Shown piece by piece: positions 21,660-35,228 of a stretch of DNA of 64,000 nucleotides (positions within the stretch are counted from its first letter, which is position 1; each line of letters opens with the position of its first letter). Origin of the DNA: Haematococcus lacustris (lineage: Eukaryota; Chlorophyta; Chlorophyceae; Chlamydomonadales; Haematococcaceae). The stretch lies in the NCBI GenBank assembly GCA_030144725.1, contig JASKMD010000006.1:198418-262417 (forward strand). Reading direction: 5' to 3'. The position numbers and the translations under genes were made by a program. The notes beneath the pieces were generated by a model, which saw only the letters and a list, made by a program, of their open reading frames with translations, was not told the DNA's origin and did not search any database.

Positions 21660-24600
21660 CACTCACGATAAATAAGGCCGACGCGGGGGCCTTTTTTGCA
21701 TCGGATGGACTTTCTGCTCCGATAGAACGATAGAGCGTTGAGTTTAAGGGGGACCTCGCTCTTGAATGAAGTCCTAACTCGCAGCGGTTGCGAAGATACA
21801 TCGATCCGCGCGCGAGGTACCCCCCCCTTGTTGGGAATCTGCACAGATGTTGGTTAAATGAGCCCGGCATCTGTGCAGATGCATGCCGATGCCTTTAGAA
21901 AAAGCGACATCTGTGCAGATGCCGGTTATTAAATCTGTGCAGATGCTAATAAAGGCGACATCTGTGCAGATGGCGGTAATTAAATCTGTGCAGATGCACA
22001 AAAGGGCGACATCTGTGCAGATGCCGGTTATAATTTAAGGACGACATCTGTGCAGATGCTAATAAAGGCGACATCTGTGCAGATGCCGGTTATTAAATCT
22101 GTGCAGATGCTGATAAAGGCGACATCTGTGCAGATGTCGGTAATAAAATCTGTGCAGATGCACAAAAGGGCGACATCTGTGCAGATGCCGGTTATATTTT
22201 AAGGACGACACCTGTGCAGATGCTAATAAAGGCGACATCTGTGCAGATGCCGGTTATTAAATCTGTGCAGATGCTGATAAAGGAGACATCTGTGCAGATG
22301 TCGGTAATAAAATCTGTGCAGATGCACAAAAGGGCGACATCTGTGCAGATGCCGGTTATAATTTAAGGACGACATCTGTGCAGATGCTAATAAAGGCGCC
22401 ATCTGCACAGATAAATACCTCGACATCTGCACAGATGCCAAGTAGTGCAGCTGTGCACATGAAGGCTACGCAAAGGCACCGCGAAGGAAGCAAAGTCACC
22501 GCGAAGGAATCAAGACTCTTCCATTATTCAACAGTCTGTGTGATATCTGCATGAAGTTTTCGCAAAGGTGGCGTGAAGGAAGCCAAGGAACCGCGAAGGA
22601 GCTTGGATTGCCCCATATAGCAGCAATGAGCAGCCAGGAGCAGCCAACAAAAATCGTCGCCAAAAGGCTAGCTACGAGCCAGCCAGCCGCTTAGGCGACC
22701 AGATGCCATCAGGTTAAGCGATAGGATCAAGATATAGCGACAGAAAACGGAAGGAGGCGTAGCGATGCAGCGACACAGCGATGCAAAGATGCGGCAAATG
22801 CATGAGGTGCAACTAGGACACGTAGCCCGAAGCCTGTGAGACGGAGCGGAAGAGGAGTGGAGGGGCCCGGAGGCGGTCAGGAGCCATGCATGAGACGAAG
22901 CTGGGTGCACTTGAAAAAAAGTTGGGTGCACCCACACAAACCCCACCCTAGCGAATGGTGAGTATTCTATCTTGCAGTCATGTGGCTCCAAGTACCTTGC
23001 CAGACTATTTGCCAACCACTGAATTGTTGCAGGTTCAATGGTCCCAACCTCCCCTTCCCTACACCCAGCCCAGCCCAGCCCAGCCCAGCCCAGCCCAGCC
23101 CAGCCCAGCCCAGCCCAGCCCAGCCCAGCCCAGCCCAGCCCAGCCCAGCCCAGCCCAGCCCAGCCCAGCCCAGCCCAGCCCAGCCCAGCCCAGCCCAGCC
23201 CAGCCCAGCCCAGCCCAGCCCAGCCCAGCCCAGCCCAGCCCAGCCCAGCCCAGCCCAGCCCAGCCCAGCCCTCCCCTCCCCTCCCTCCCCCACCACCACC
23301 TCCTTCATCACCCTACCACAAGAAGCAGGTGCATGGAGCGCAAGAGCAGCCAGGAGCTGCAGCCATGGAGGCGCTGCCAGGTAGGTATAGAAGTGGCGCT
23401 AGCAAAGAGTGAGTGGCCAACCCTTGCACATGGGTGGTCCGATGCCCAGCCTAACCGCAAAGATGCCCATTGTTTATTGCAGGTCCCACGGTCAGCCCTT
23501 CCCTCTTCCCCCCTTCCTCCTTTACCCTCCCCCCTTCCCCCTTCCCCCTTCCCCACCCTGTCCCACCACCTCCAAGTCTGCCTCCCCACCTACCTCCCGC
23601 CTTTCCCACCCCCCGCCCCACGACACACGCTGCAGCCCTCTCCCTACCCTACCCCTGGCGTAGCAGCCCTCTCCCTACCCTACCCTTGGCGTAGCAACCT
23701 GGAGCGGGCAACATGGAGCGGGCAGCTTGGAGTGGGATCCCGTAGTAGCAGCCCACCCAGCCCACCCATGCCATGCCATGCCCACACACCACAATGACCC
23801 TACCCATCCCTCTCCAAAGGGGACGATAGCTGGATGGTGGAGCACTTGGGTGGTTGTCAGCATGTGCTTGTTGCGCGACACGGCATAGGTGTGGTAGGTG
23901 GGAGTCAATGGTAGTGTGGTGTGTGAAGGATAGCGGGAGCACGTAAGTGGAGGCTATGAAGTTGCACCCCGTGTTATACATCACTAAGGAGAGGTGTAGC
24001 ATCAACCTTGTTGTAGCGTCCATCCTCGTCATCTTGCCGCCTTGTTGTGATGTTGTTGTGTTGTCCTTGGTGAGGTGTGGTGTGGTGTGGGGTGATGGTG
24101 ATGGTGATGGTGATGGTGATGGTGATGTGTGGTGTCACCTTCTTGTTGTGTTGTGTCGTTGCTACCTTGTCACATCGTAGGGAGGTGTTGCGGTCATTGG
24201 GTGCATCAATGCATGTGCTTAGCATTTCCATATTGAGGTGTTGTGGAGTGATGGTACATCGAGACATGTGCTTGCAAGTCCCGTAGCGAGGTGTTGCGGG
24301 ATGTTTGGGTGTCAATGCATGTGTTTTGCGGGGATGTTGCGGGGTGTTGGGTCGTCAATACATGTGTTTTGCGGGGGTGTAGCGTGGTGTTGCGGGGTGT
24401 TTGGTCGTCAATACATGTGTTTTGCGGGGGTGTAGCAAGGTGTTGCGGGGTGTTTGGTGGTCAATACATGTGTTTTGCGGGGATGTTTCGGGAGGTTTGG
24501 GTGTCAATACATGTGTTTTGCGGATGTAAGAGTCGATGAAATAGTCGACATCTGTGCAGATGAAGCCACGACATCTGCACAGCCAAGCCGCGAATGTAAT

Positions 24601-25014
24601 AGTCGACATCTGTGCAGATGCTATAGACAACATCTGCACAGCCAAGGCTCGAATGTAATAGTCGACATCTGTGCAGATGTCGTTGTCATCAGCTGCACAG
24701 ATGTCGGTCTAGACATCTGCACAGCCAAGCATTGAATGTAAAAGTCGACATCTGTGCAGATGTCGTCGTCAGCAGCTGCACAGATGTTGGTCGCGGTATA
24801 CGACATCTGTGCAGATGTCGACTAGCAGCAGCTGTGCAGATTAAGGACAACCGACATCTGTGCAGATTTCCAATTCTTGAAATTCGCGGTCCAACTACGT
24901 CGCAACGGATGCGCGGATTAGCGTAAGACTTATACCGTTCGAACGGCCTTCTACTCTAGTTTTCATAGTGCTATGGTCGGTCCAATCGCGACCGGTCCTT
25001 GTTTATCGTGAGTG
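21660..25014 (-). mobile_element. Complete TIR transposon, copy 3 (module B first)
   Basis: Terminal repeat at 21660-21677, inverse repeat ending at 25014, flanked by TG on both sides (21658-21659 and 25015-25016). Order on the plus strand: module B, ATCTGTGCAGAT array (21837-22436), 0.55-kb unique block, unoccupied target site of copy 2 (22996), CAGCC satellite (23066-23270), exon-like block (about 23280-23500), C-rich stretch, 31-bp minisatellite, unique sequence, short GGTGAT tract, inverted AACACCCCGC minisatellite (24185-24530), mixed full/half-site array (24550-24867), inverted module A. It serves as the reference structure for the interrupted copies at 9369 and 12253. No transposase is seen. 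Confidence 0.9.
23066..23270. repeat. CAGCC pentanucleotide satellite
   Basis: About 40 perfect CAGCC units. Directly upstream is ATTGTTGCAGGTTCAATGG, which looks like a splice acceptor. Directly downstream is a polypyrimidine stretch and an exon-like block ending in CTGCCAGGTAGGT (about 23381). Confidence 0.9.
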
Positions 25015-25680
25015 TGAGGTGGGGGTTGCGATGCCACGTCAATCAAAGGGTGGGAGAGGGGAAGAGGAGGCTTGACAAGTATGGGAGGGGAGAGGGAGGG
25101 AGAGGGGGAAGGGAGGGGTGGGAAGAGGGTGGGTGGGGTGGGCTTTCTCCTGGCTGCTGGGATGTCAGGGGAGAGGTGACGGGGAGGGGGGAAGTGGGGG
25201 GTGGGTAGAGGTGGAAGTGGAGGGACGACAAGCTGGGCGTTGGTGGTGGGCGTGGGAAAGGGGAGGAAAAGGGGATGGGGAAGGGTGTGACGATAAATCC
25301 TGCAGCGGGACAAGAGGCATGCTAGCGGTTAAGGTGGGTACAGGGTGCCACATACCTGCACTCACCTTTTGCTGGGGTGTGGTGTATATGTGTGTGGGAG
25401 GAAGGGGAGGAAGGGGAGGGAAGGGAAGGGGAGGTCCATGGGGAGGGCGAGAGAAGTGGGGGGGGCATTGATAGTCTCAGGTGTAGGCGCACAAGACCTG
25501 CGGCAACGGTGTGACGATTTGTCAACGGAAGCAAACATTGGACATGGGTACCGGATGCACTCACCAATAGAGTAGGGAGATGTAGAGCTGGCAGATGGAG
25601 GGGCAGGTGTAGCAGCCCTCCATTACAACCCACCTTCCTTTGTCCTCACCTCAGTAGGAAGTGCAGTGTGGGAGAGTAGG
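25015..25680. other. G-rich spacer between transposon and GGGCT satellite
   Basis: GGGAGG/GGGAAGG-rich plus strand with recurring CCTGCAGCGG and GACCTGCGGCAAC motifs that look like inverted splice acceptors. A run resembling GGAAGGGGAGGAAGGGG lies near 25400. No gene is recognised. Confidence 0.5.
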
Positions 25681-26245
25681 GTTGGGCTGGGCTGGGCTGG
25701 GCTGGGCTGGGCTGGGCTGGGCTGGGCTGGGCTGGGCTGGGCTGGGCTGGGCTGGGCTGGGCTGGGCTGGGCTGGGCTGGGCTGGGCTGGGCTGGGCTGG
25801 GCTGGGCTGGGCTGGGCTGGGCTGGGCTGGGCTGGGCTGGGCTGGGCTGGGCTGGGCTGGGCTGGGCTGGGCTGGGCTGGGCTGGGCTGGGCTGGGCTGG
25901 GCTGGGCTGGGCTGGGCTGGGCTGGGCTGGGCTGGGCTGGGCTGGGCTGGGCTGGGCTGGGCTGGGCTGGGCTGGGCTGGGCTGGGCTGGGCTGGGCTGG
26001 GCTGGGCTGGGCTGGGCTGGGCTGGGCTGGGCTGGGCTGGGCTGGGCTGGGCTGGGCTGGGCTGGGCTGGGCTGGGCTGGGCTGGGCTGGGCTGGGCTGG
26101 GCTGGGCTGGGCTGGGCTGGGCTGGGCTGGGCTGGGCTGGGCTGGGCTGGGCTGGGCTGGGCTGGGCTGGGCTGGGCTGGGCTGGGCTGGGCTGGGCTGG
26201 GCTGGGCTGGGCTGGGCTGGGCTGGGCTGGGCTGGGCTGGGCTGC
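25681..26245. repeat. Long GGGCT pentanucleotide satellite
   Basis: About 565 bp, roughly 113 units, with no visible substitution. It lies outside any recognised transposon copy. The 200-residue GLGWA and PAQPS frames are satellite translations. Confidence 0.95.
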
Positions 26246-26291
26246 AACACAAGGGAGGCAACAGTGGGAACGTTGTGGGAGGTGATGAAAT

Positions 26292-26436
26292 GGTGGTGGT
26301 GGTGGTGGTGGTGGTGGTGGTGGTGGTGGTGGTGGTGGTGGTGGTGGTGGTGGTGGTGGTGGTGGTGGTGGTGGTGGTGGTGGTGGTGGTGGTGGTGGTG
26401 GTGGTGGTGGTGGTGGTGGTGGTGGTGGTGGTGGTG
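26292..26436. repeat. GGT trinucleotide microsatellite
   Basis: About 48 uninterrupted GGT triplets, starting about 45 bp after the GGGCT satellite. Confidence 0.95.
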
Positions 26437-27125
26437 AGGGGGACTGGGAGGGGGTGGTAATCAGGGGGGTACTAGGCGTGATTGTAAGACCTGCAGCAAC
26501 CAGGTGTGGTAGCGGTTAGGCTGGATACTAAGGGCTATGCTGCGCAATGCTAGCTCCTTCTAAGCTCTTACCTTGGTCCTAAGCTCTTACCATAGTCCGT
26601 CTGGCCTCTTCGCTGCTCACAACACGTTGTACCTGCCTTGCGTTGGTGCATCAATGCTTGCGATTCATTGCGGAGAATCGTTGCGAGGAAACTGGCCGCG
26701 AGGCTAGCTGCGATGCTTGCTGCGAGGCTGGCTGCGAGGCTGGCTGCGAAACTGGCTGCGAGGCTGGCTGCGAGGAAAATGGCTGCGAGGCTGGCTGCGA
26801 GGTGAGATCCTCGCACCGAGCTGCCTCACAGGTATGCTTCTGCGCTGCTGGACCAGCTGTGTGGCCGCGAGGTTGATTGCCGAGTATGTGGCTGCGAGTA
26901 TGGGCTAGATGTGGCTGCGAGTATGGGTAACCTCGTGCGATGCCATCTGTGGACCAGCTGTGTGGCCGCGAGGTTGATTGCCGAGTATGTGGCTGCGAGT
27001 ATGGGCTAGATGCGGCTGCGAATATGGGTAACCTCGTGCGATGCCATCGCTGCAATACCGGCTACACGATGGACGGATGCCTTGAATGCAAGTGAGATGT
27101 TCAGAATTTTTCCAAGTGCTTAAAG
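26437..27125. repeat. GCGAGGCTGGCT minisatellite and 102-bp duplication
   Basis: Around 26690-26810 a 12-bp unit (GCGAGGCTGGCT, sometimes GCGAGGAAAATG or GCGAAACTGGCT) is repeated about nine times. A segment beginning ACCAGCTGTGTGGCCGCGAG is repeated with a 102-bp offset (26851-26912 and 26953-27014). The rest is unique, with no supported gene. Confidence 0.75.
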
Positions 27126-27996
27126 CCTACAGTACTGTAAGTGGTCTCTCGAGGTACCTCGAGGTACCTCGAGGTACTGTAGATGTCTACAGTACTGTAG
27201 ATGTCTACAGTACTGTAGATGTCTACAGTACTGTAGATGTCTACAGTACTGTAGATGTCTACAGTACTGTAAATGGTCTCTCGAGGTACCTCGAGGTACC
27301 TACAGTACTGTAGATGTCTACAGTACTGTAGATGTCTACAGTACTGTAGATGTCTACAGTACTGTAAATGGTCTCTCGAGGTACCTCGAGGTACCTACAG
27401 TACTGTAGATGTCTACAGTACTGTAGATGTCTACAGTACTGTAGATGTCTACAGTACTGTAGATGTCTACAGTACTGTAAATGGTCTCTCGAGGTACCTC
27501 GAGGTACCTACAGTACTGTAGATGTCTACAGTACTGTAGATGTCTACAGTACTGTAGATGTCTACAGTACTGTAGGTACCTACAGTACTGGAAATGGTCT
27601 CTCGAGGTACCTCGAGGTACCTACAGTACTGTAGATGTCTACAGTACTGTAGATGTCTACAGTACTGTAGATGTCTACAGTACTGTAAATGGTCTCTCGA
27701 GATACCCCGAGGTACCTACAGTACTGTAGATGTCTACAGTACTGTAGATGTCTACAGTACTGTAAATGGTCTCTCGAGGTACCTCGAGGTACCTACAGTA
27801 CTGTAGATATCTACAGTACTGTAGATGTCTACAGTACTGTAGATACCTACAGTACTGTAAGTGGTCTCTCGAGGTACCCCGACAGTACTGTAGACACCTA
27901 CAGTACTGTAGGTGCCTACAGTACTGTAGGTGTCTACAGTACTGTTCGTGTACTCGCGAGGTACCCCGACAGTACTGTAGACCTCTACAGTACTGT
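27126..27996. repeat. Composite array of two palindromes
   Basis: Blocks of three to five CTACAGTACTGTAG units (spacer ATGT) alternate with a GGTCTCTCGAGGTACCTCGAGGTACC-type cassette that contains the 16-bp perfect palindrome CTCGAGGTACCTCGAG. Higher-order periods of about 95 and 113 bp are visible between cassettes (27265, 27360, 27473, 27586, 27681, 27758). The right end decays into single units and stops just before the Copia fragment. Confidence 0.9.
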
Positions 27997-28117
27997 AGCA
28001 TGGCCGTATCTCACCAACCGCGCAAAATCACGAATTTTAGTTTCAACCCCCATTCTTACAATGCCTTCATTTGACTATGTACCAAGTCCGAGGCTCTGAA
28101 TCTCAAAAATGCTGTTA

Positions 28118-29119
28118 CTAATTTGCCTGAGTGCTGGGGCTTGCTGGCCTAGCTGGGCTGGAGCTTCTGACTGGGCTGGGCTTCCTGCCTGGGCTGCTGG
28201 ACTTGGCAGGGTTGCTGAACAGTGTCCTCATACGATTACGCTGGTCCCTGTCAAAGGTGAAGCACTCAGATATGATATGACCAGGTTTGGCACAGTAGTG
28301 GCAGGTCATGTGGGCATGTGAGCTGGATCTGTCTGGTGACTGGACCCTGGTCTGTTGCTGCTCTCGAGCAGGCTGCTTGCTTCTGCTCCTGCTTGACTGC
28401 CAGCCTGAGCTGCTTGCCCCCCTGTTCTCAGGGGTGGAGTAGGCCCAGAGTGAGGATGAGGAGGGGCTGAGTTGCTGCATCTGCTTGGTAAGCAGGTCTG
28501 CTTCCTTCTGCAACAGCACCCGCTTGATGCGGCTGACTGTCAAGTCGCCGCTGGTCTGATCGTAGCGCAGTCGCTCGACTGTGCCCTCATACTCGGGTGG
28601 GAGGGCTGCCAGGATGGCTAGCACGATTGTGGACTCAGAGACATCACAGCTGCAAGCCTCGAGTTCCGTAAGCAGCTGCTGTAAGCGCGCATAGAAGCGC
28701 GCTACCGACTCGCCTGGCTCCATGCGCAGCAGGCTGAGTTGCTGCTGCAGCTGTGACTGTCGCGCGACTGACGCTTGGGTGAACTGAGACTCAAGGGTTT
28801 GCCAGGCGTCCTGCGCTGAGTCCGCTGACTTGACGGTGAAGATGTGGAGATTAGAGACGTGGCGCTGGATGAAGGCTTTGGCTTTGCGATCCAGTGCGCT
28901 TTCTGCGCGAGAGCGGGTTAGCTCAGCTGCGTACGCAGCCTGCTCCTGCTGAGTGGCGTTTGCTGCTGGCGCAGTGGGTAAGGGGGTGACGCCGTCGGCG
29001 ACGACCGACCAGAGGCCTGCTTCGATCAGCAGGCCTTCTGTACGGATGCTCCAGATCGGCCAGTTGTCGTCGTCGAGAATGGTGGGCAGATTGCCAGAGA
29101 TAACGGGTGAAGCTGCCAT
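28118..29119 (-). pseudogene. Copia-type retrotransposon Gag (5' part of a truncated element)
   Basis: A 333-codon frame starting at an ATG 87 bp downstream of the LTR. Residues about 1-60 carry the Trp-rich start typical of Copia Gag (NWPIWSIRTEGLL). About residues 70-210 match the UBN2/gag-polypeptide type with FIQRHVSNLHIF and LSLLRMEPGESVARFYARL. A CCHC zinc knuckle, CHYCAKPGHIISEC, lies near residue 275. The protein would form the virus-like particle and bind RNA. The frame is intact, but no protease, integrase or reverse transcriptase follows: the sequence breaks into palindrome arrays at about 28000. The element is dead or dependent on others. Confidence 0.85.
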
Positions 29120-29206
29120 CGCTGGTCGACTCGGCTGTCAACCACACGAACCCTAGCCAGCAACTTACTGGCGTCCTATCGCGCGTCAGCGCGTGGGCCC
29201 ATAACA

Positions 29207-31386
<2,180 letters not shown>

Positions 31387-31493
31387 TTGGTGCCTTCTCT
31401 CTCGGGAACCGCAGTGCTCTTCCCTCGTCTCTCCCACTCCACCGTTCCTCTCTCCCACTCCGCATCTCTTCTCACCGCTAATCCCGCGCCGCC

Positions 31494-32424
31494 ATGAACG
31501 CGGAAGAGATCGCTCAGATGCAACGCGTATTTTCGGAGCAGCAGGCCACAATCCAGCGGCTGGAACAGCAGCTCGCGCAACTGTCCCTGCAGCAAACCAC
31601 TCCGGCGGCGCCCGCGCCTGCTCCTGCTCCTGCTCCTCCTCCTACTCCCGCTCCTGCCCCTCAGCAGCGTATGCCCCCATGCCAATCCACCCGCCACTTT
31701 CTCTGGAAGCCGCACCACGGACGTGGCGGCTTGGCTATTCGCAGTGGATCTCTTTTTCACTATCTCCGAGCTGACGGACGCCCAACGGATCATCTACGTC
31801 GCCACCCTCCTCTCCGGCCATGCTCTCCTGTGGTACCGCAGCAGCGTCAGCTCTTTCACCTCCTGGACGTGTTTTGTCGCTGCGTTCGAGCGGCAGTTCG
31901 CGCCTGTCAACCGGCTGCGCCATGCAAGGGACCGCTTGGCAGCTCTCACCCAAACGAGCTCCGTGCGGCGGTACCTTGGCGAGTTCACAGCGCTCTGCCT
32001 GGAGGTCACGGACCTCTCGCCCGCCGAACAGCTCGACCGGTTCATCCGGGGCCTCAAGCCCTCAGTGCGGCGTGAGTTGGAGCTGCGCGAGCCAACCTCT
32101 TTCTCCGAAGCCTCCACCATCGCGGATCGGGTGGACGCCATCTCCTATTCCACCTCAGCCTCCCGCTCCTCCTATCGCCCTCCCTCCACTCCCCGCCCTT
32201 CCCGCCCTGAGACTGCCGCGGTGCCCATGGAGCTGGACGCCATGCTCCACACCAGCCCAAGCCGCCGCCGTGGCACTCGTCTCTCCGATGCTCAGCGTGC
32301 GGCTCTGCGGGACAGCAAGGCGTGCTTCTACTGCCGCAAGGCGGGGCACACCATGAAGGACTGCCCCATCCGCCCTCCCCGCCCAAACGTCAGCAGCGGC
32401 CCACGGAAGGGGGACCGCCGCTAG
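31494..32424 (+). pseudogene. Gypsy Gag with one frameshift
   Basis: Starts with ATG (MNAEEIAQMQRVFSEQQATI), a short coiled-coil-like Gln-rich stretch and an Ala-Pro hinge. Near 31672-31680, at a CCCCC run, the frame must shift to continue into the retrotransposon Gag domain (AAWLFAVDLFFTISELTD, ATLLSGHALLWYRS, YLGEFTALCLEVTDL). A CCHC knuckle [14 protein letters not shown] lies near 32323-32366, and the frame stops at 32424. Gag packages the element RNA. The frameshift may be a real lesion or a homopolymer error. Pol overlaps in the -1 frame, the usual arrangement. Confidence 0.85.
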
Positions 32425-32439
32425 ACGACGCCTTCCGGA

Positions 32440-33600
32440 CCCTCCCACCACCCCCTTCCACCACCCCCTTCCACCCCCTCCCACCCCCTCTCACCACCCC
32501 CTCCCAGCCCCTCTGCTTTTCCACCTCCTCTCCTTGTCCTCCCCGGTGCGCTCGTCCCCACCGCGCACCTTACTTCCTCCTCCCTGCCCCTGCACCCTCC
32601 TACCCTGGTCTGCACTCCACCTGCCAGCCGTACACTGGTAAGGTGGACACTGCTGGCCGGCCCTCCCTGCAGGTTGTCAGATCCATGCCCTTACCCCTGC
32701 AGCATGTTAGACCTGCTGGCAGCATTCTGAAGCAGCCTTCTGTGGCTGGCTCCACGCCACCGGGACGACCTCGTAAGGTCGTGCAGTTCTCCCTGCCCCT
32801 ACCTGCAGCTCTAGGTGGCAGCCCTCCTCGCCCTCCCCAGCCTGGCCGGACAGCCCGCCCAGCTGTGTTGCAGCGTGCCAATGCTGATGCACCTGCCTTC
32901 CTCCATGTCAACCCCTTTGCCGTGCTGGCTATTCAGGACCAGCCGCCGGCCGATGCTCTCGCTCCCCGGTCCTTACCTTCTCCCCCTGCCCCTCCGTGTC
33001 CCCCTCCTGCTCCTTGTCGTTCCCATACCTCCCCGCCCACTCCCACTCCCACCCCTACCCCCACCCCTTCCCCCGCTGCTGCGCCCTCCCCCATCGTGCT
33101 CACTTCCCTTTCAGCCAGTGGCAGCAGCCCCTCCTCAGAGCTGATCATCCTCCATGGCACCTTTGCTGGTCACCCAGCCAGGTTCATGGTGGACAGCGGC
33201 GCCACCGGGAACATCGTCAGCCAGCAATACCTCATGCGCAATGGGCTGCACTTGGCTACCACCCTCTCCCCCCGTCGCCTCCTCCTCCCAGGCCCCAAAC
33301 ACACTACCCTACCCACCTACACCCTCCCACCGTGCTCCATCCGCAAGGGTAACTACCGCGATCGCTTACAGCTCTCCATGGCAAACATCCCCAAGTCCGC
33401 CTTCCGCACCCGGTACGGGCACTATGAGTTCACTGTCCTCCCCTTTGGCCTCTGCAATGCCCCAGCCACCTTCCAGCAGCTCATGAACGATGTCTTTAAG
33501 CCCCACCTAGATGACTTCGTGCTTGTCTACCTAGATGACATCCTTGTCTTCTCCAAGTCAGCTGCTGACCACGAGCGCCACCTCCACCTTACCCTCTCCC
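32440..33600 (+). pseudogene. Gypsy Pol fragment: protease and part of reverse transcriptase
   Basis: In frame -1 to gag, a Pro-rich linker leads to a retropepsin-like aspartic protease with the catalytic DSGATGNIV (about 33193-33220). Only about 55 codons later the frame is already in reverse transcriptase ([20 protein letters not shown], then the catalytic YLDDIL at about 33528). The usual 200 or so residues between the two, including the first catalytic Asp motif, are missing, so an internal deletion has occurred. After [11 protein letters not shown] the frame runs directly into the 3' LTR minisatellite at 33601. RNase H, integrase and the polypurine tract are absent. Confidence 0.85.
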
Positions 33601-35228
33601 TCTGGTGTGGTGCCAGGACCCTGTGGGCCAGGACCCTGTGGTGTGGTGCCAGAACCCTTTGGTGAGGTGCCAGGTCTCTGTGGTGTGGTGCCAGGACCCT
33701 GTGGGTGTGCGCCAGGACCCTGTGGGCCAGGACACTGTGGTGTGGTGCCAGGACCCTGTGGGCCAGGACCCTGTGGTGTGGTGCCAGGACCCTGTGGTGT
33801 GGTGCCAGGACCCTGTGGGTGTGGTGCCAGGACCATGTATGCCAGGACCCTGTGGTGTGGTGCCAGGACCCTGTGGGCCAGGACCCTGTGGTGTGGTGCT
33901 AGGACCCTGTGGGCCAGGACCCTGTGGTGTGGTGCCAGAACCCTGTGGTGAGGTGCCAGGACCCTGTGGTGTGGTGCCAGGACCCTGTGGTGTGGTGCCA
34001 GGACCCTGTGGGCCAGGACCCTGTGGTGTGGTGCCAGGACCATGTGGGCCAGGACCCTGTGGTGTGGTGCCAGGACCCTTTGGTGAGGTGCCAGGACCCT
34101 GTGGTGTGGTGCCAGGACCCTGTGGTGTGGTGCCAGGACCCTGTGGGCCAGGACCCTGTGGTGTGGTGCCAGGACCTTGTGGGCCAGGACCCTGTGGTGT
34201 GGTGCCAGAACCCTGTGGTGAGGTGCCAGGACCCTGTGGTGAGGTGCCAGGACCCTGTGGTGTGGTGCCAGGACCCTGTGGTGTGGTTCCAAAACCCTGC
34301 GTGCCAGGACCCTGTGGTGTGGTGCCAGGACCCTGTGGACCAGGACCCTGTGGTGAGGTGCCAGGACCCTGTGGTGTGGTGCCAGGACCCGGTGGGTGTG
34401 CAGCAGCCCGGTGGGTGAGTACCAGGACCCTGTGGTGTGGTGCCAGGACCCAGTGTGCTTAGACCCTGTGGTGTGGTGCCAGGACCCTGTGAGCCTGAAC
34501 CCTGTGGTGTGGTACCAGGACCCTGTGAGCCAGAACCCTGTGGGGTGGTGCCAGGAACCTGTGAGAAAGACATTCATTGTAGAATCCTGTACAGGGTCCT
34601 GGCACACATGGTCGAAAGCATCAAAACGGGGTCAACATGACCAACCAACGGCTATGTAGGAATCCTAACTGGGTTCTATCACACAGGGATGCAAGGTATG
34701 ATTAAAATATCAACACTCATAGGGTACGCAGGACCCTGTACAGGGTCGGCAGGACCCTGTACAGGGTCCTACGACCATGATGTCGCTAGGAACCTGTAGT
34801 GGACATGCGCAGCATGGGCGGCTTGCATCTTTTAGACTGACTTGCATGTCTGATCTTTAGCGAACTGAGTATTTGTTCTTTTCTTACAGTGGATGCTTCT
34901 GTTGATCTCTGTGCAAGGTGCTCCGAACCTAGGCGGATGCACCGAGCACAGAAGTTCACAGTTTACGTACACCTTTTCCCTTTCCACGTGGATGACTAAG
35001 AATGTGAATGGTTTTGAGTACTTAAGGCTCTGTGAGGGCAGAGACAGGCACCTTGGCTCAGAACTCTATCTGACCCCGGGTCCTGTCTCGCTCTCCCGCC
35101 CTCACAGGTAAGCCGTGCTCTGTTGGTCATCTCTGCTATGTTGTAACCTTGGCTCAGAACTCTATCTGACCCCGGGTCCTGTCTCGCTCTCCCGCCCTCA
35201 CAGGCTCCCTGGTCTCAGCTCCGTTACA
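33601..35228 (+). repeat. Gypsy 3' LTR
   Basis: Begins inside the minisatellite immediately after the broken pol frame and ends at GTTACA. The unique part 34563-35228 matches 30721-31386 base for base as far as I can compare. The minisatellite part is shorter than in the 5' LTR. Confidence 0.85.

Noticed and set aside
27126..27996. Cloning-vector polylinker (XhoI CTCGAG and KpnI GGTACC sites)
   Set aside because: Sites occur inside a higher-order satellite with genomic palindromes on both sides; no vector backbone follows.
1..28000. Organelle origin of the palindrome-rich region
   Set aside because: It carries TIR transposons with target duplications and continues directly into retroelements and spliceosomal-intron genes, so it is nuclear; similarity to organelle palindromes is only conceptual.
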